In this document: one piece after another, positions 30,080 to 40,398 of the stretch
Layout of the letters: every line of letters begins with the position of its first letter
Position numbering within the stretch: position 1 is the stretch's first letter
Source of the DNA: Cerrena zonata
Taxonomy: Eukaryota; Basidiomycota; Agaricomycetes; Polyporales; Cerrenaceae
Length of the DNA: 64,000 bases
Assembly: GCA_038087015.1 (NCBI GenBank)
Contig: JASBNA010000024.1
Location: forward strand, 62,001 to 126,000
Direction of reading: 5' to 3'
Notes under the pieces: generated by a model
Told to the model about the DNA's origin: nothing
Seen by the model: the letters and a program-made list of their open reading frames with translations, nothing else
The model's database searches: none
Translations under genes and position numbers: made by a program

Positions 30080-32025
30080 TTAAGTCATATAATACTTTGG
30101 ACCACCTCCACCTTCAGGTACAGTCCAGTTAATGTCTTGGGTAGGTACTTTGATATCACAAGTTTTACAATGAATACAATTTTGACTATTGATTTGAAAT
30201 TTAACTCCCAAAGGTTCGTTTTCATCTTCGACATATTCGTAAACACCAGCTGGACAAAATCTTTGTTCGATTCCTTTGAATTTTGGATAGGAAATTTCTG
30301 TATGTTTTCTCATATTTTGATCAGGGACTCTTAAATGACATTGTTCATCTTCGTCATGGTAAGTACCAGTTCTTGAAACAGAGGTTAATATATCAAAAGT
30401 TAATTTACCATCAGGTTTTGGATAATCAATTGGTTTGAAATTAGAAGCATCTTTTGTAACAGCAGAATCATTATGCTTATGATGTAAAGTCCAAAATTCA
30501 CTACCTTTGGATAACATTGTGGTAAAACCTGAATGAGCCAAACCAGTGAAAAATCCTAAAGGACCATTGAAGGAAGGACGAACGTTTCTAACTTCGTAAA
30601 GTTCGTCATAAGCCCATGAACTTTCAAAAGCCTTTTCGTACGATTTCAAAGTGATTGGATTTGAGTTCATATCTGTTTCTTCATCAACCGGGTCTAATTC
30701 TTTTAAGAAATCATAGGCCGATTCAGCGGCTAACATACCTGATTTCATAGCAGTATGAGTTCCTTTGATTTTGGGGACATTCAAAAATCCCGCTGAACAA
30801 CCTACTAACAAACCACCTGGGAAGTATAACTGAGGAATAGATTGAAACCCACCTTCATTGAGAGCTCTTGCAGCATATGATAAACATTTACCACCTTCTA
30901 ATACATTAGCATAATAAGGATGAGTCTTCATTTTTTGAAATTCTTGATAAGGAGAAATATAAGGATTTGCATAATCTAAACCAATAACCAAACCAACAGC
31001 AACCAAACCATCACCAAAATGATACATGAAGCCACCACCGTATTCGGCCATAGATAATGGGAAACCTAAACTATGAGTGACGAAACCTTTTTCAAAGTTT
31101 TCAGGTTTGACTTCCCAAACTTCTTTAATACCTAAACCATACGTTTGAGGATCACTATTTTCACGTAAATTGAACTTTGAAATAGCCTTTTTAGTTAATG
31201 AGCCATGACAACCTTCAGCTAATATAGGTTAAGCGAGAATGGAATTCCATACCTCTTTCAAAAGACGATTTTGGTTCACCATTTTTGGATATTCCCATAT
31301 CTTTAGTTGCAACCCCTTTGATTGCATCACCAGTTTCATTATATATTAATTCACTAACAGAAATACCCGGGGTATAGCTCCACACCCAATTCTTCTGCTT
31401 TCTCACTGAGATATTTAACCACGTTATTCAAAGAAACAATATAATTTTTATGATGATTTGTCATTTGAGGAGGTTCAGGTAAGGGGAATGCATACTCGTC
31501 AGTTAAATACTTCATTGCATCCCGTTCAACTAAGGTGACAATATCTGGAGGTAATGCAATTCCCGAGCCATCTTCATTCAAATATTCGCTATCTGGAAAT
31601 AATTCATTAATAGCTTTTGGTTCAATAACTGCACCACTTACTATATGAGATCCAAAATCACCAGCTTTTTCCAACACAACAACTCTAAGCATACCTTCTC
31701 CATGTTCTTCGTCGAGTTGCTTCAACCTGATAGCAGTAGCCAATCCTGCAGGACCTCCACCCACTATACAAACATCCACGTTATCAGCAGCTCGTTCTTC
31801 AGTTAACGTTGCTTGATCTTCTTCTGAAAGATCTCGAAACCGAACCTCGTTCCTTATTCTTGACTTAACGCTAAAATGGCGACTGAATGAAAGACCGGGT
31901 GAAAGTTTCCATCCTCCAGCCTGTGGTATGATATACTTATTCTTATTAAATGATCTAATACCTTGTAATCGGCTATAGTTAGTTATTACTCGACTTAAAG
32001 TCCTCGATGGGTTAACTTTTATCAT
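30080..32025 (-). CDS. CIR2: Electron-transfer flavoprotein:ubiquinone oxidoreductase (two frame breaks)
   Basis: Cir2 (ETF-QO) is an inner-membrane FAD and 4Fe-4S enzyme passing electrons from ETF to ubiquinone. After a presequence, the dinucleotide motif VCIVGGGPAGLATAIRL appears, then GSHIVSGAVIEPKAI, EGCHGSLTK, MAEYGGGFMYHFGDGLV and a C-terminal cluster-binding region with CPAGVYEY and CIHCKTCDIK. The frame breaks near 31370 (extra T after CCCGGG in the PGISVSEL segment) and near 31228 (extra T in the segment before ILAEGCHG). Removing both gives 648 codons exactly. Residues before and after each break are collinear with the family. Confidence 0.92.
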
Positions 32026-32868
32026 TTTTCCGATTTTACTCTATATGTACATGTATTCGAGATCGAACCAAAGTCTATTCCTGATATGATATACAAAACC
32101 CAACTACAAGGAGTCAAGCTTCAACAAAGGATATTATATAGTTTTGGATAATCTGTTTGCACCATTCGAATTTTTCACCTTCCGTTTTCAATTTTTTATT
32201 TTTTTTTTTTTTTCTTTGAGATGATTCATTAAACTAAGAGTCTACTGGCGCGACATAAGCCAATCAACGAATCAGATTGGACTAATTATTAAGCGTCAGC
32301 TGGTACACACAAGACATTCACTGATCTACAAAATAGCGTGATCACGGAAGAGTATTCATCTGGCGACCACTGACAATTGGCTTGAAAAGACAAATCTCTG
32401 GCCCGTTAAATGATGAATGAAAAATGGCTGCCAAAAAATGAAAAAAAAAAAAAAAAAAAATAGAAAGAAAACGGCTACGAGGTCTGACTCTGGAAACGAT
32501 AAAGAATTATCCGGAGTCAATTTGTTCATTTTGCAATCGACTAAAGACACCTGAACACCAAGTATATGTATATTGATAGTTACGCCTAGGATAGGGAAGG
32601 AACAGTGGCGATTAGCAGCTGGTAGTAGGGTAAAATTTCTAGACAGTATATACGATGCAATCTAAAGCAGGAGCAGCAAAAGGAAACGGAAAATAGTACA
32701 GGGGAATGAATTGAAAAATTGCAAAGAAGCCATAACAAAACATAGAAGAAAAAGATGAAGGGGACAAGGAAGGCAAGGGATAGCAGGGTGAGTGGGCATG
32801 GTAAGGAAAGGAATAGGTAATTAAGAGTGACAAGGAAAAGATACAAAAACCAAAAACAAAAAACAAAA
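32026..32868. other. Region between CDC24 and CIR2
   Basis: CDC24 ends at 32869 and CIR2 begins at 32025, so this is the CIR2 promoter plus the CDC24 3' UTR. It has T and A runs near 32195 and 32440. The two hydrophobic minus-strand frames at 32586-32881 are simple-sequence artefacts. No gene is supported. Confidence 0.6.
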
Positions 32869-35543
32869 TCATGATACCCATATCGTCAAATGACGTTCAT
32901 TAGAATTGTTATCACGTAAATCATTCAATTCTTCCAACATATCGACTGCTAAATTCCAATCGTCATTAGAATCCATCATAACAAAATCACCATCTTCATC
33001 TTTATATTTTAGCTTACTGACTAAAATATCATCATTAATTTCGTCACTAGAAGCAATAGTGGAAGAAATCTTCAGATGTAAATCGGAAAATTGAATAGTG
33101 GAAGGCACTGAGATTTCATTAGCAATTTCAATTTTATTATAAATCAATTTTAGTTCGATTGAAATACCCGAGCTTGAACCAGAACCTTGAGACAGGAAAG
33201 AACTATCATTGCCAGCACCGATGTAAGTGTTATTAGTAGTGAAAGAACCACTATTTGAGTTGGTGGATATTCTAGAACCAGAAGAAGAAGGATGTTCAGA
33301 AGTTGATTTTGACCTAGTTTGTCTCATCATACTTAAGGTAGAAGACAGAGAATGATGACGATGAAACAGGCCGTTTGAAGATCTAAAAGAAATATTATCA
33401 TTTATATTAGAATTACTATTACCACCACTGCTAGAACCATTTTGAATACCATTGGGGTAATTTATTGGAGTACCTTGAGGAATAGAATGAGGAGAAACAT
33501 TACCATAAGCATCAGTTACATCATAGGAATCTGTAGTTGCCATTGAAGCATGAGAATCTCTCAATTTTCTATGAATTTGAGTATTCATTTCATTCGTTTT
33601 CAAATTCCTCAAACAATTTTCCCATTGATTTCTACTTTCTTCGGTTCTATAACGTAAAGTAAAAGTACCACTTTCCTTTTTACCAGACCAAGATATTAAT
33701 AAGGTATAACCTTGAGAATTTGATGAGAAAATATTATAAATTTCACTAATATAAACTCTACCTTTTAAATCTAAAGAAGATTTATCTTTGGCAGAGTTTA
33801 ATGACTCTAATAAATTTGCAGTTGAGGAACTAACTGAACTAGATGATTTTTTACGAGTTGTTAATAATTCTCGTTTCTTTTTATCTTTTGATTTATCTTT
33901 TGAATCATTTACATTATTTTCAATAAAGAAAAAAATAATTCGTTCAAAAAGATAAGCAACGTATTCTTTTTCATATTCAGCATCTTTAACTCCAACAACT
34001 CCATGATATAATAATTCACCTTGATCACGTAAACTAAAGCCTCTCCAATTACTAACTCTTTCGACTAAACTTTGTAAATAACCCACATTTTCTGCTCTTC
34101 TTTGAGCTTCATTGACTTGATTAGCTACTTCTTTCATTGCTTGATGAGCCATTAATAATTCATTATAATAAGTAGCTGGTTCAAAACTATTTGAGCTATT
34201 ATCAGAAGAATTTTTGATTAATTCTTTTAATAACAAAGGATATTTACATAATCTTTGAATTGGTTTGATAATATAAGATTGTAATTCGAATCCTGGATCT
34301 AGAAGAGTGGAGGATTTTTTCAAATTTGAAGCTTCTTTATTAATTAAATCAATTGCCGATAATTGACCAATAGTCCAAGGTTCATAAGCTTTGAAAGGAC
34401 CGTTTGCAGCATGAATGAAAACCGAACCAATTCTTTGAAATTTCGTTGGAACATTTATATTACATTCAAGACCATTTAAAAATCTTCTTTGGAAATCAAT
34501 AATATCATTCAAATTGGGGAAAAGAACATGAATTTGTTCACTTGAAATCAATTCAGCTTCTTTGACTTCTTCTTTATATTGAAATAATAATTCTAAATCT
34601 TGAACGTATTTACGTTCAGTTTCAATGATTTCCTTGAAAACTTTTGAGCGATCATCAGTTATAGTTAATTCACTTAATCCAGGAATTGGATCAAGCTCAA
34701 ATTCAGCCAGACCAATGGTAGAGCCAGGATCCAAAGGACTTAATGATTTCGACTCCTTTTTCATATTTAATAATTTCTTAACCACTTTAATTACTCTTAA
34801 TAACCCATGAGTATCATCTGAAGTAACATCCGTTACTGGGAATAATAAATCATCATCAAAGTTTAAATGAATTTTAATACCACAAAGAAAAGTCAAAAAT
34901 CAATTTTTTCTTAGCTCGATCAATATCTTCATAATGAATTGGAATTTGATTTTCACTATTAATCGAGTTAAATATTAGACAGAGGGGAGCTCCTAATTTG
35001 AATAGTTCTGATAATTGAGTTACTGGGTCCACCTTCATGGTGGAAGGTAATTGTCCAACACTGAAGGTTGGTATTAACTTATTATTATTCCTTAGGTTTA
35101 TCGAGCCGCCATTATTATTACCATTATTATTATTAATTGTTGCTGAAGATGACGACAGAAGTAATTGAGAATTTGACGATAAATCAGAATGCATGGAAAA
35201 TCCATTCGAGCTAATCGAACCTCGATGTTCGTTATTCAATAGTTCATCTGGATTGAATTGTTGTGATGATGATAACGACTGTTGTTCCACCAAATCTTCT
35301 GCGGCGGCTAACGCCAAACTCAAATACTCCTCCATTCCTTCAATCTTTGATATTTCCCGCAAAATCGAGACACACTTGAAAAAACATATGATCTTCTGGC
35401 GAACTGGCCTTATTGAAATTCATATTCATTGCTTGTAATGGACCAGAAGCAATTCTAGTAATATTAGTCGAACTGGAATTTAGCGACCCGCTAGACGCAG
35501 TGCTGAACGAACGAAAGGGTGGATGGGGCTGCAGACTATCCAT
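32869..35543 (-). CDS. CDC24: Cdc42 guanine nucleotide exchange factor Cdc24 (two frame breaks)
   Basis: Cdc24 activates Cdc42 at sites of polarised growth. In order: a Ser/Asn-rich N-terminus, a calponin-homology-like segment, a DH (RhoGEF) domain with ETERKYVQDLELLFQYK and SYIIKPIQRLCKYPLLLKEL, a PH domain ending RTEESRNQWENCLRNL, and a C-terminal PB1 domain with DEDGDFVMMDSNDDW for Bem1 binding. The frame breaks near 35365 (extra C before the SILREISK segment) and near 34887 (TTTT where TTT is expected, in IFDFLCGIK). Removing both gives 891 codons exactly. The gene is essential in yeasts studied, so a true double frameshift is unlikely. Confidence 0.94.
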
Positions 35544-36221
35544 TTTAACTAATGACTAACCAACCTAATATTCATTAATAGAAATAAATTCAACTTATTA
35601 ATCAAGCGCCAATTGGTTCAAGGGGTAAATCAACAAAAAAAAATAAAAGAAAATTAAGTAGCAGCAGATTCTATCCAATAAACAGATAAGCACAATTCAA
35701 ATACTGTAATAAAAGAACGTATCTTCTTGAGCACTAGCGAGAATAACCCAATAAACTATCAAACTCAAGCGTCGGTGGATGGAAAGAAGTACAGAGTGTG
35801 ATTAGTTTTTGAGATTGTTAAGGTGTTGAGGTTTTTATGATTTTTTTTTTTTTTTTTCCTTCACTGTTTTTTTTTTCCCGTTGTGTGTTTTTCTCCTGTT
35901 TCCAGTTTCCAGTGATTTCTGTGTAAGTTCGTTTTATTGTTTGGATTCTTTGGTCAAGTGTTTGTTGATGTGCTGGTGCTCTGCACTGGGAGAACTGGGA
36001 GAAAGCGCTGGGAGCAAAGATGGGTGGCTGCTGAGCGGGAGCGCTTGGGTTGGAGTAAGGTTTGTGGGCAGAGAAGGGCCAAATGCCTTATTGGAGCCAC
36101 GGCACAGGTATTTGTTGCAGAAAAGAATATGGCGGTTAAAGTGCACTGGTACAGTCGAGAATTACATAAAGCGAGGTCTGGGTAAGCGTAGGAATGTATA
36201 CTAGGGAATCAAGAGAATTAG
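35544..36221. other. Promoter region of CDC24
   Basis: This is the spacer between the TEX1 stop and the CDC24 start on the minus strand. It contains a 17-base T run near 35840 and a G-rich part at 35980-36080 with three loose GGGAG units. Short frames on both strands do not resemble proteins. Confidence 0.5.
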
Positions 36222-37214
36222 TTACTTTAAATCGGGTCGTCTCATTAAGGTGAGAGTTCGACCGTTATCACTACTATAAACAAAAGCGGTTTTGGTAGGA
36301 AACCATTTAACTTGGGTTAGTGCTAGGGTACCACTCGTACTGTTGGGGACTTCGAACATCTCTTCTGTAGTGTCGTATTCATATATTTTGATGTTGGAAC
36401 CACTGTCAAAACCAACGGCTAGATAAGTTCCATCTCTACTGATGTCGATTTGAGCAATGGCTTCGTCAACTTCACTTAGGATTTTGGTGTTCATCATGCT
36501 GGCGGTACTCCAGATGGAAACCACGCCTTCATTGGATCCTACAGCAAAGTATCTCCCTCTGGGGTCCATCGATAAACATGTAGCCAGAGACCGGTGGCCC
36601 TTTAATAGATGACTCGGTTTAAGCTTGATATTTTCATCCATTCGATATATTGGAATGGTTCCATCGTGTAATGCAAATATTAAAAACTCGTGGTCGTAAT
36701 TAAACCATTCCATATCGTAGATATGTTCTCCAATTACTACTTCTTCCACTTTGGTATAATTGTTCTTCACGTCATAGATACTAACGGTGGAATCTCGATC
36801 AACTACACTCAAGAAATCCCCGTCGTTGGAATATTTAACGATTTGCGATATCACCGCTTCCTCCTTACCTTGGGTTTTAACCACCTTGATTTCTTTTTCT
36901 AGGATCCCGTTCCCATTCCAGATCTTAACCAAATCATCCCGTCCAACGGATGCAAAAGTGTGTTCGGTCTTGGGGTTCCATGCAATTCGTTCAACAGCCT
37001 TTAAGTGTGGTTGTGATATCGTTATAGCGTCACTCAACTTATCATGAAGACATTTCCAGATTCTTATCAGTCGATCAGTTCTGGTGTTGATTAATCGAGT
37101 CCCACTGGCATTGATGGTCAAATGAATGATTTCAGAACTGCCTTTGCCCGGAATCGGCTCGTCGGTATACGTGGAAGACTTGAATTTCTGGAAAAATAAC
37201 TTATTAGTCGACAT
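36222..37214 (-). CDS. TEX1: WD40-repeat protein, THO-associated Tex1-like
   Basis: A 330-residue protein made entirely of WD40 repeats. Blades include LINTRTDRLIRIWK, WNPKTEHTFASVGRDDLVKIWN and GRYFAVGSNEGVVSIW. Tex1 (THOC3) is a subunit of the TREX complex that links transcription to mRNA export. The AWNPK...VGRDD..KIW block and the short single-propeller length point to Tex1. Other small WD40 proteins are not excluded. The gene is divergent from ERV46 with 155 bp between starts, which implies a shared promoter. Confidence 0.7.
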   Translation of the reverse strand: MSTNKLFFQKFKSSTYTDEPIPGKGSSEIIHLTINASGTRLINTRTDRLIRIWKCLHDKLSDAITISQPHLKAVERIAWNPKTEHTFASVGRDDLVKIWNGNGILEKEIKVVKTQGKEEAVISQIVKYSNDGDFLSVVDRDSTVSIYDVKNNYTKVEEVVIGEHIYDMEWFNYDHEFLIFALHDGTIPIYRMDENIKLKPSHLLKGHRSLATCLSMDPRGRYFAVGSNEGVVSIWSTASMMNTKILSEVDEAIAQIDISRDGTYLAVGFDSGSNIKIYEYDTTEEMFEVPNSTSGTLALTQVKWFPTKTAFVYSSDNGRTLTLMRRPDLK

Positions 37215-37369
37215 TCTGTTTATCCTTTCACTCGGTAACTTCCATTATTTTCAGTACATTTTTCAGTCCATTTTTCATTTTTCAGTCCATTTTTCAGTTA
37301 ATTTTTTTTTTTCTCAAGACGACACGTTAAGATTAACCTATTTCATTCCACCAATACCAAGGATCCACC

Positions 37370-38599
37370 ATGTCGTCGAGACCCAGATTGATCTCAATTG
37401 ATGCGTTTTCCAAGACGGTCGAGGATGCAAAAGTGAAAACCACCTCGGGAGGTATCATTACTTTAGTCTGTGCTCTTATAGTATTTATTTTGATTCGAAA
37501 TGAATATAATGATTATACTTCGATTATAACAAGACCAGAATTGGTTGTTGATCGTGACGTTAATAAGAAATTGGATATCAACCTAGACGTATCATTCCCC
37601 AATATTCCATGTGATGTTTTATCTTTAGATATTTTGGATGAAAGTGGAGATTTACAATTAGATATATTAAAATCTGGATTTCAAAAATATAGATTAATAC
37701 CAAATTCCAATCAAGAAATTCTTGATGATGCTCCAATCTTGTCTAATGATATCTCTTTACATGAAAAGGCAAAAGGTTTAGCTGAAGGAGAAACCGGAGA
37801 ATGTGGTTCTTGTTATGGATCATTACCTCAAGAAAATAATCAATATTGTTGTAATGATTGTGAAACTGTTCGTTTGGCCTATGCAGAAAGACTATGGGGT
37901 TTTTACGATGGTGAAAATATCGATCAATGTGAAAAAGAAGGTTATGTGTCTCGTTTAACTGAACGAATCAATAACAATGAAGGTTGTAGAATTAAAGGTA
38001 CTGCTCAAATTAATAGAATTAGTGGGAATTTACATTTTGCTCCAGGGGCTTCCTTCACTGCTCCTGGTAGACACGTTCACGATTTATCATTATATGATAA
38101 GTATCCTGATAAGTTTAATTTTGATCATGTCATTAATCATTTATCGTTTGGTGCTGATCCTAAACTGTTACATCGTTTAATTCAACAAGAACAATCAACC
38201 CATCCTTTAGATCAACATTTAATGACCATTGGTGAAAAGCAACATGTTTTTTCTTATTATTTGAAAGTTGTTGCTACTAGATTTGAATATTTGGAAAATA
38301 AATTAGAACCTTTAGAAACTAATCAATTTTCGGTTATAAGTCATCATAGACCTTTGGTTGGTGGTAAAGATGAAGATCATCAACATACTTTACACGCTAG
38401 AGGTGGGTTACCGGGAGTTTTTTTCCATTTTGAAATTTCTCCATTGAAAATTATTAATAAGGAGCAATATGCTAAAACTTGGTCGGGGTTTGTTTTAGGG
38501 GTTATAAGTTCAATTGCAGGTGTTTTAATTGTTGGTGCTTTGTTAGATAGATCAGTTTGGGCTGCAGAAAAAGTTATTAAAGGTAAAAAGGATCTTTAA
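37370..38599 (+). CDS. ERV46: COPII vesicle cargo receptor subunit Erv46
   Basis: Erv46 cycles between ER and Golgi with Erv41 and retrieves escaped ER proteins. The 409 residues show the layout of the family: a short cytosolic N-terminus with DAFSKTVEDAKVKTTSGG, a membrane span at about 28-42, a large lumenal domain with paired cysteines (CGSCYGS, QYCCNDC), a second span near 370-390 (VLGVISSIAGVLIVGALLD), and a short basic cytosolic tail ending KGKKDL. Confidence 0.95.
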   Translation: MSSRPRLISIDAFSKTVEDAKVKTTSGGIITLVCALIVFILIRNEYNDYTSIITRPELVVDRDVNKKLDINLDVSFPNIPCDVLSLDILDESGDLQLDILKSGFQKYRLIPNSNQEILDDAPILSNDISLHEKAKGLAEGETGECGSCYGSLPQENNQYCCNDCETVRLAYAERLWGFYDGENIDQCEKEGYVSRLTERINNNEGCRIKGTAQINRISGNLHFAPGASFTAPGRHVHDLSLYDKYPDKFNFDHVINHLSFGADPKLLHRLIQQEQSTHPLDQHLMTIGEKQHVFSYYLKVVATRFEYLENKLEPLETNQFSVISHHRPLVGGKDEDHQHTLHARGGLPGVFFHFEISPLKIINKEQYAKTWSGFVLGVISSIAGVLIVGALLDRSVWAAEKVIKGKKDL

Positions 38600-38701
38600 T
38601 TAAAGTTTGACTTTATTCAAGTGTAATATTATATAAGTAAATATATATATATATAATTTTCTCTTTATTTGCTCTTACTATATACATGTAAAGAAGTTTG
38701 A
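38600..38701. terminator. Convergent 3' region with TATATA run, ERV46 and MRPL17
   Basis: Only 102 bp separate the two stop codons. The centre is an AT alternating run at about 38640-38657, readable on both strands as efficiency elements for 3'-end processing. Confidence 0.55.
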
Positions 38702-39526
38702 TTATTGATCATTTAATAAATGAGCAATATCTTGATAGTATTCTTTATTTAAGTATTCACTTAATTCTTCTTTGGTTAACCACATAAATTTTAAACCTTC
38801 TGATTGAGGTTTAAATTCCCCGGATAAAATATGTGATTTAATGAAAAATTCTTTGGAATTATTATTTGAAAATAAATGACATGGGGTTTTAGAAACATTG
38901 AAATAATTGATTAAATTACCACCAATTCTAGTTAAACCATCTTCAGCTAATTTATGCAAAGGTTTTAAAGTTTCGGTTGATTCTTCTGGGAAGTTAGGTA
39001 ATATCCACTCTTTACCATTATTTATAATCAAATATAATGTACGACTTAATTTTCTTTCTAAACTAGTTAAATCTCCATTTTGATCAGCTTCAGTAATTCT
39101 TGAATTTGGAACAATTTTACGGGATAATTGATCAATAGAATCTTCTTCTGATCCCTTTTCTCCTCCTTCCTTATAAGTCTTTGGTAATTTAACTTCTTGT
39201 TTAAATCTTCTATCTCTTTGTTGTTTCAAATCTGGTCTACCTCTTGGAAATTCAAGATTTGGATTATTATAAATTGGATGTTTATTCAATTCTTTATAAC
39301 GTTGATCAGCTAAAGTACCTGGTCTATAATAGTACCAACTTGGGAAAGTCCACATTAATCTTCTCCATAATTCATTTTGATATTTATAATATTGTGTTTC
39401 GAATCTTGGTAATTCAGCAGTTATAATTGGGTTTCTGGATAATAGTAACGTCGACGAAATTATCGGTGAGCTACTGTTGGCTGCCGCTTGAGTCGAATAC
39501 CCTCTAACTAATGACCTGGACAACAT
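38702..39526 (-). CDS. MRPL17: Mitochondrial ribosomal large-subunit protein mL46
   Basis: Mrpl17 (mL46) is a Nudix-like structural protein of the mitoribosome. The start at 39526 gives MLSRSLVRGYSTQA, a clear presequence; an upstream in-frame Met at 39613 would add unlikely residues. The core has LWRRLMWTFPSWYYYRPGTLADQRY, then a degenerate Nudix region KEWILPNFPEESTETLKPLHKLAEDGL and a C-terminal FMWLTKEELSEYL. It is about 274 residues, as in the family. Confidence 0.88.
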   Translation of the reverse strand: MLSRSLVRGYSTQAAANSSSPIISSTLLLSRNPIITAELPRFETQYYKYQNELWRRLMWTFPSWYYYRPGTLADQRYKELNKHPIYNNPNLEFPRGRPDLKQQRDRRFKQEVKLPKTYKEGGEKGSEEDSIDQLSRKIVPNSRITEADQNGDLTSLERKLSRTLYLIINNGKEWILPNFPEESTETLKPLHKLAEDGLTRIGGNLINYFNVSKTPCHLFSNNNSKEFFIKSHILSGEFKPQSEGLKFMWLTKEELSEYLNKEYYQDIAHLLNDQ

Positions 39527-40398
39527 CCCTGCAATATACTTAAGGTGTGCGTATGCCGTATCTACGTAGATCAAGACAACTTTACTGAACCTCGATGTCT
39601 TTCCAATATTCAAAAAATACTTAATTTTTCACTCGCTGTGTATATTTCAGTCCCACCGCTAAGAATATCTCAGTCCAGGTTAAACAACCCGTACCGCCAT
39701 CTATACAGGACTCAAATCGCCCGAAAAAAATCATCAAGAAAAGACCCGATTCCACAGGCCCGTGCACCAGAATATATATCCGGGTAACCATTTTTTTGCG
39801 TTTCCCCCCTTCGCCTTTTGCCGTTTCTTTTCCTTTTGCCAGCAGAAAAGAAAGAAAAAAAGGGCCAACTATAAAAAGGAGCGAGTTCGCTGTTTTAATT
39901 AGAGGAATTTGCTAGTTGTATCACTGCTGCTTCTTTTATCCATCACAATCAATCCAATTACCTCTTTGGTATTCCAAACTCATAGCAAGTAGTATTTAAC
40001 TTAAGAACTAGTAACCAAATCTTATTGCTCATATAGTATAATTACAAATCCTATCAATTGTAAACGGGTAAACAAATAGTAAACAGTACTAGAACATTTG
40101 TATTTTACCTTTAAAATTCTTATATACTTGACTAATTCTTTAAAACTTGTGTCCGATCGTAATATAACGAAGCACAAAAGAATAAGCAAATCAAGGAATA
40201 AGTATTAGGAAATCGGTGAGTATAGAGAATTGTGGAATAGAATTGTGGGAATCGTTTTTTAGCACTCTTTTTTAAGTATTCATTAAGTTTTTCGTAAACA
40301 AAATCGTAACTGAATCCATCGTATCGTGGGTATTAGGCTGCAAAAAAAAATAAAAAAAAAACCAATAATAATCATAATAACACAACTAACAAAGTAAA
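39527..40398. other. Divergent region with long NRD1 leader
   Basis: This 0.87 kb interval lies between the divergent MRPL17 and NRD1 starts. The NRD1-proximal 410 bp hold eight GTAA and one GTAG tetramers on the sense strand (39989, 40011, 40060, 40068, 40079, 40159, 40294, 40306, 40394). GUAA/G is the Nrd1 binding motif. No gene is visible. Confidence 0.55.

Noticed and set aside
30080..32025. Introns explaining the CIR2, OTU2, YPK3 and CDC24 frame breaks
   Set aside because: No GTATGT/TACTAAC pairs lie at the breaks, and the flanking residues are contiguous in the families with nothing to remove but one base.
32050..32075. B-box-like GGTTCGATCTC on the minus strand upstream of CIR2
   Set aside because: No A-box, acceptor stem or cloverleaf accompanies it.
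32586..32881. Two hydrophobic minus-strand frames beyond CDC24
   Set aside because: They are Phe/Leu/Ser-rich translations of purine-rich DNA on the opposite strand, with no conserved motif.
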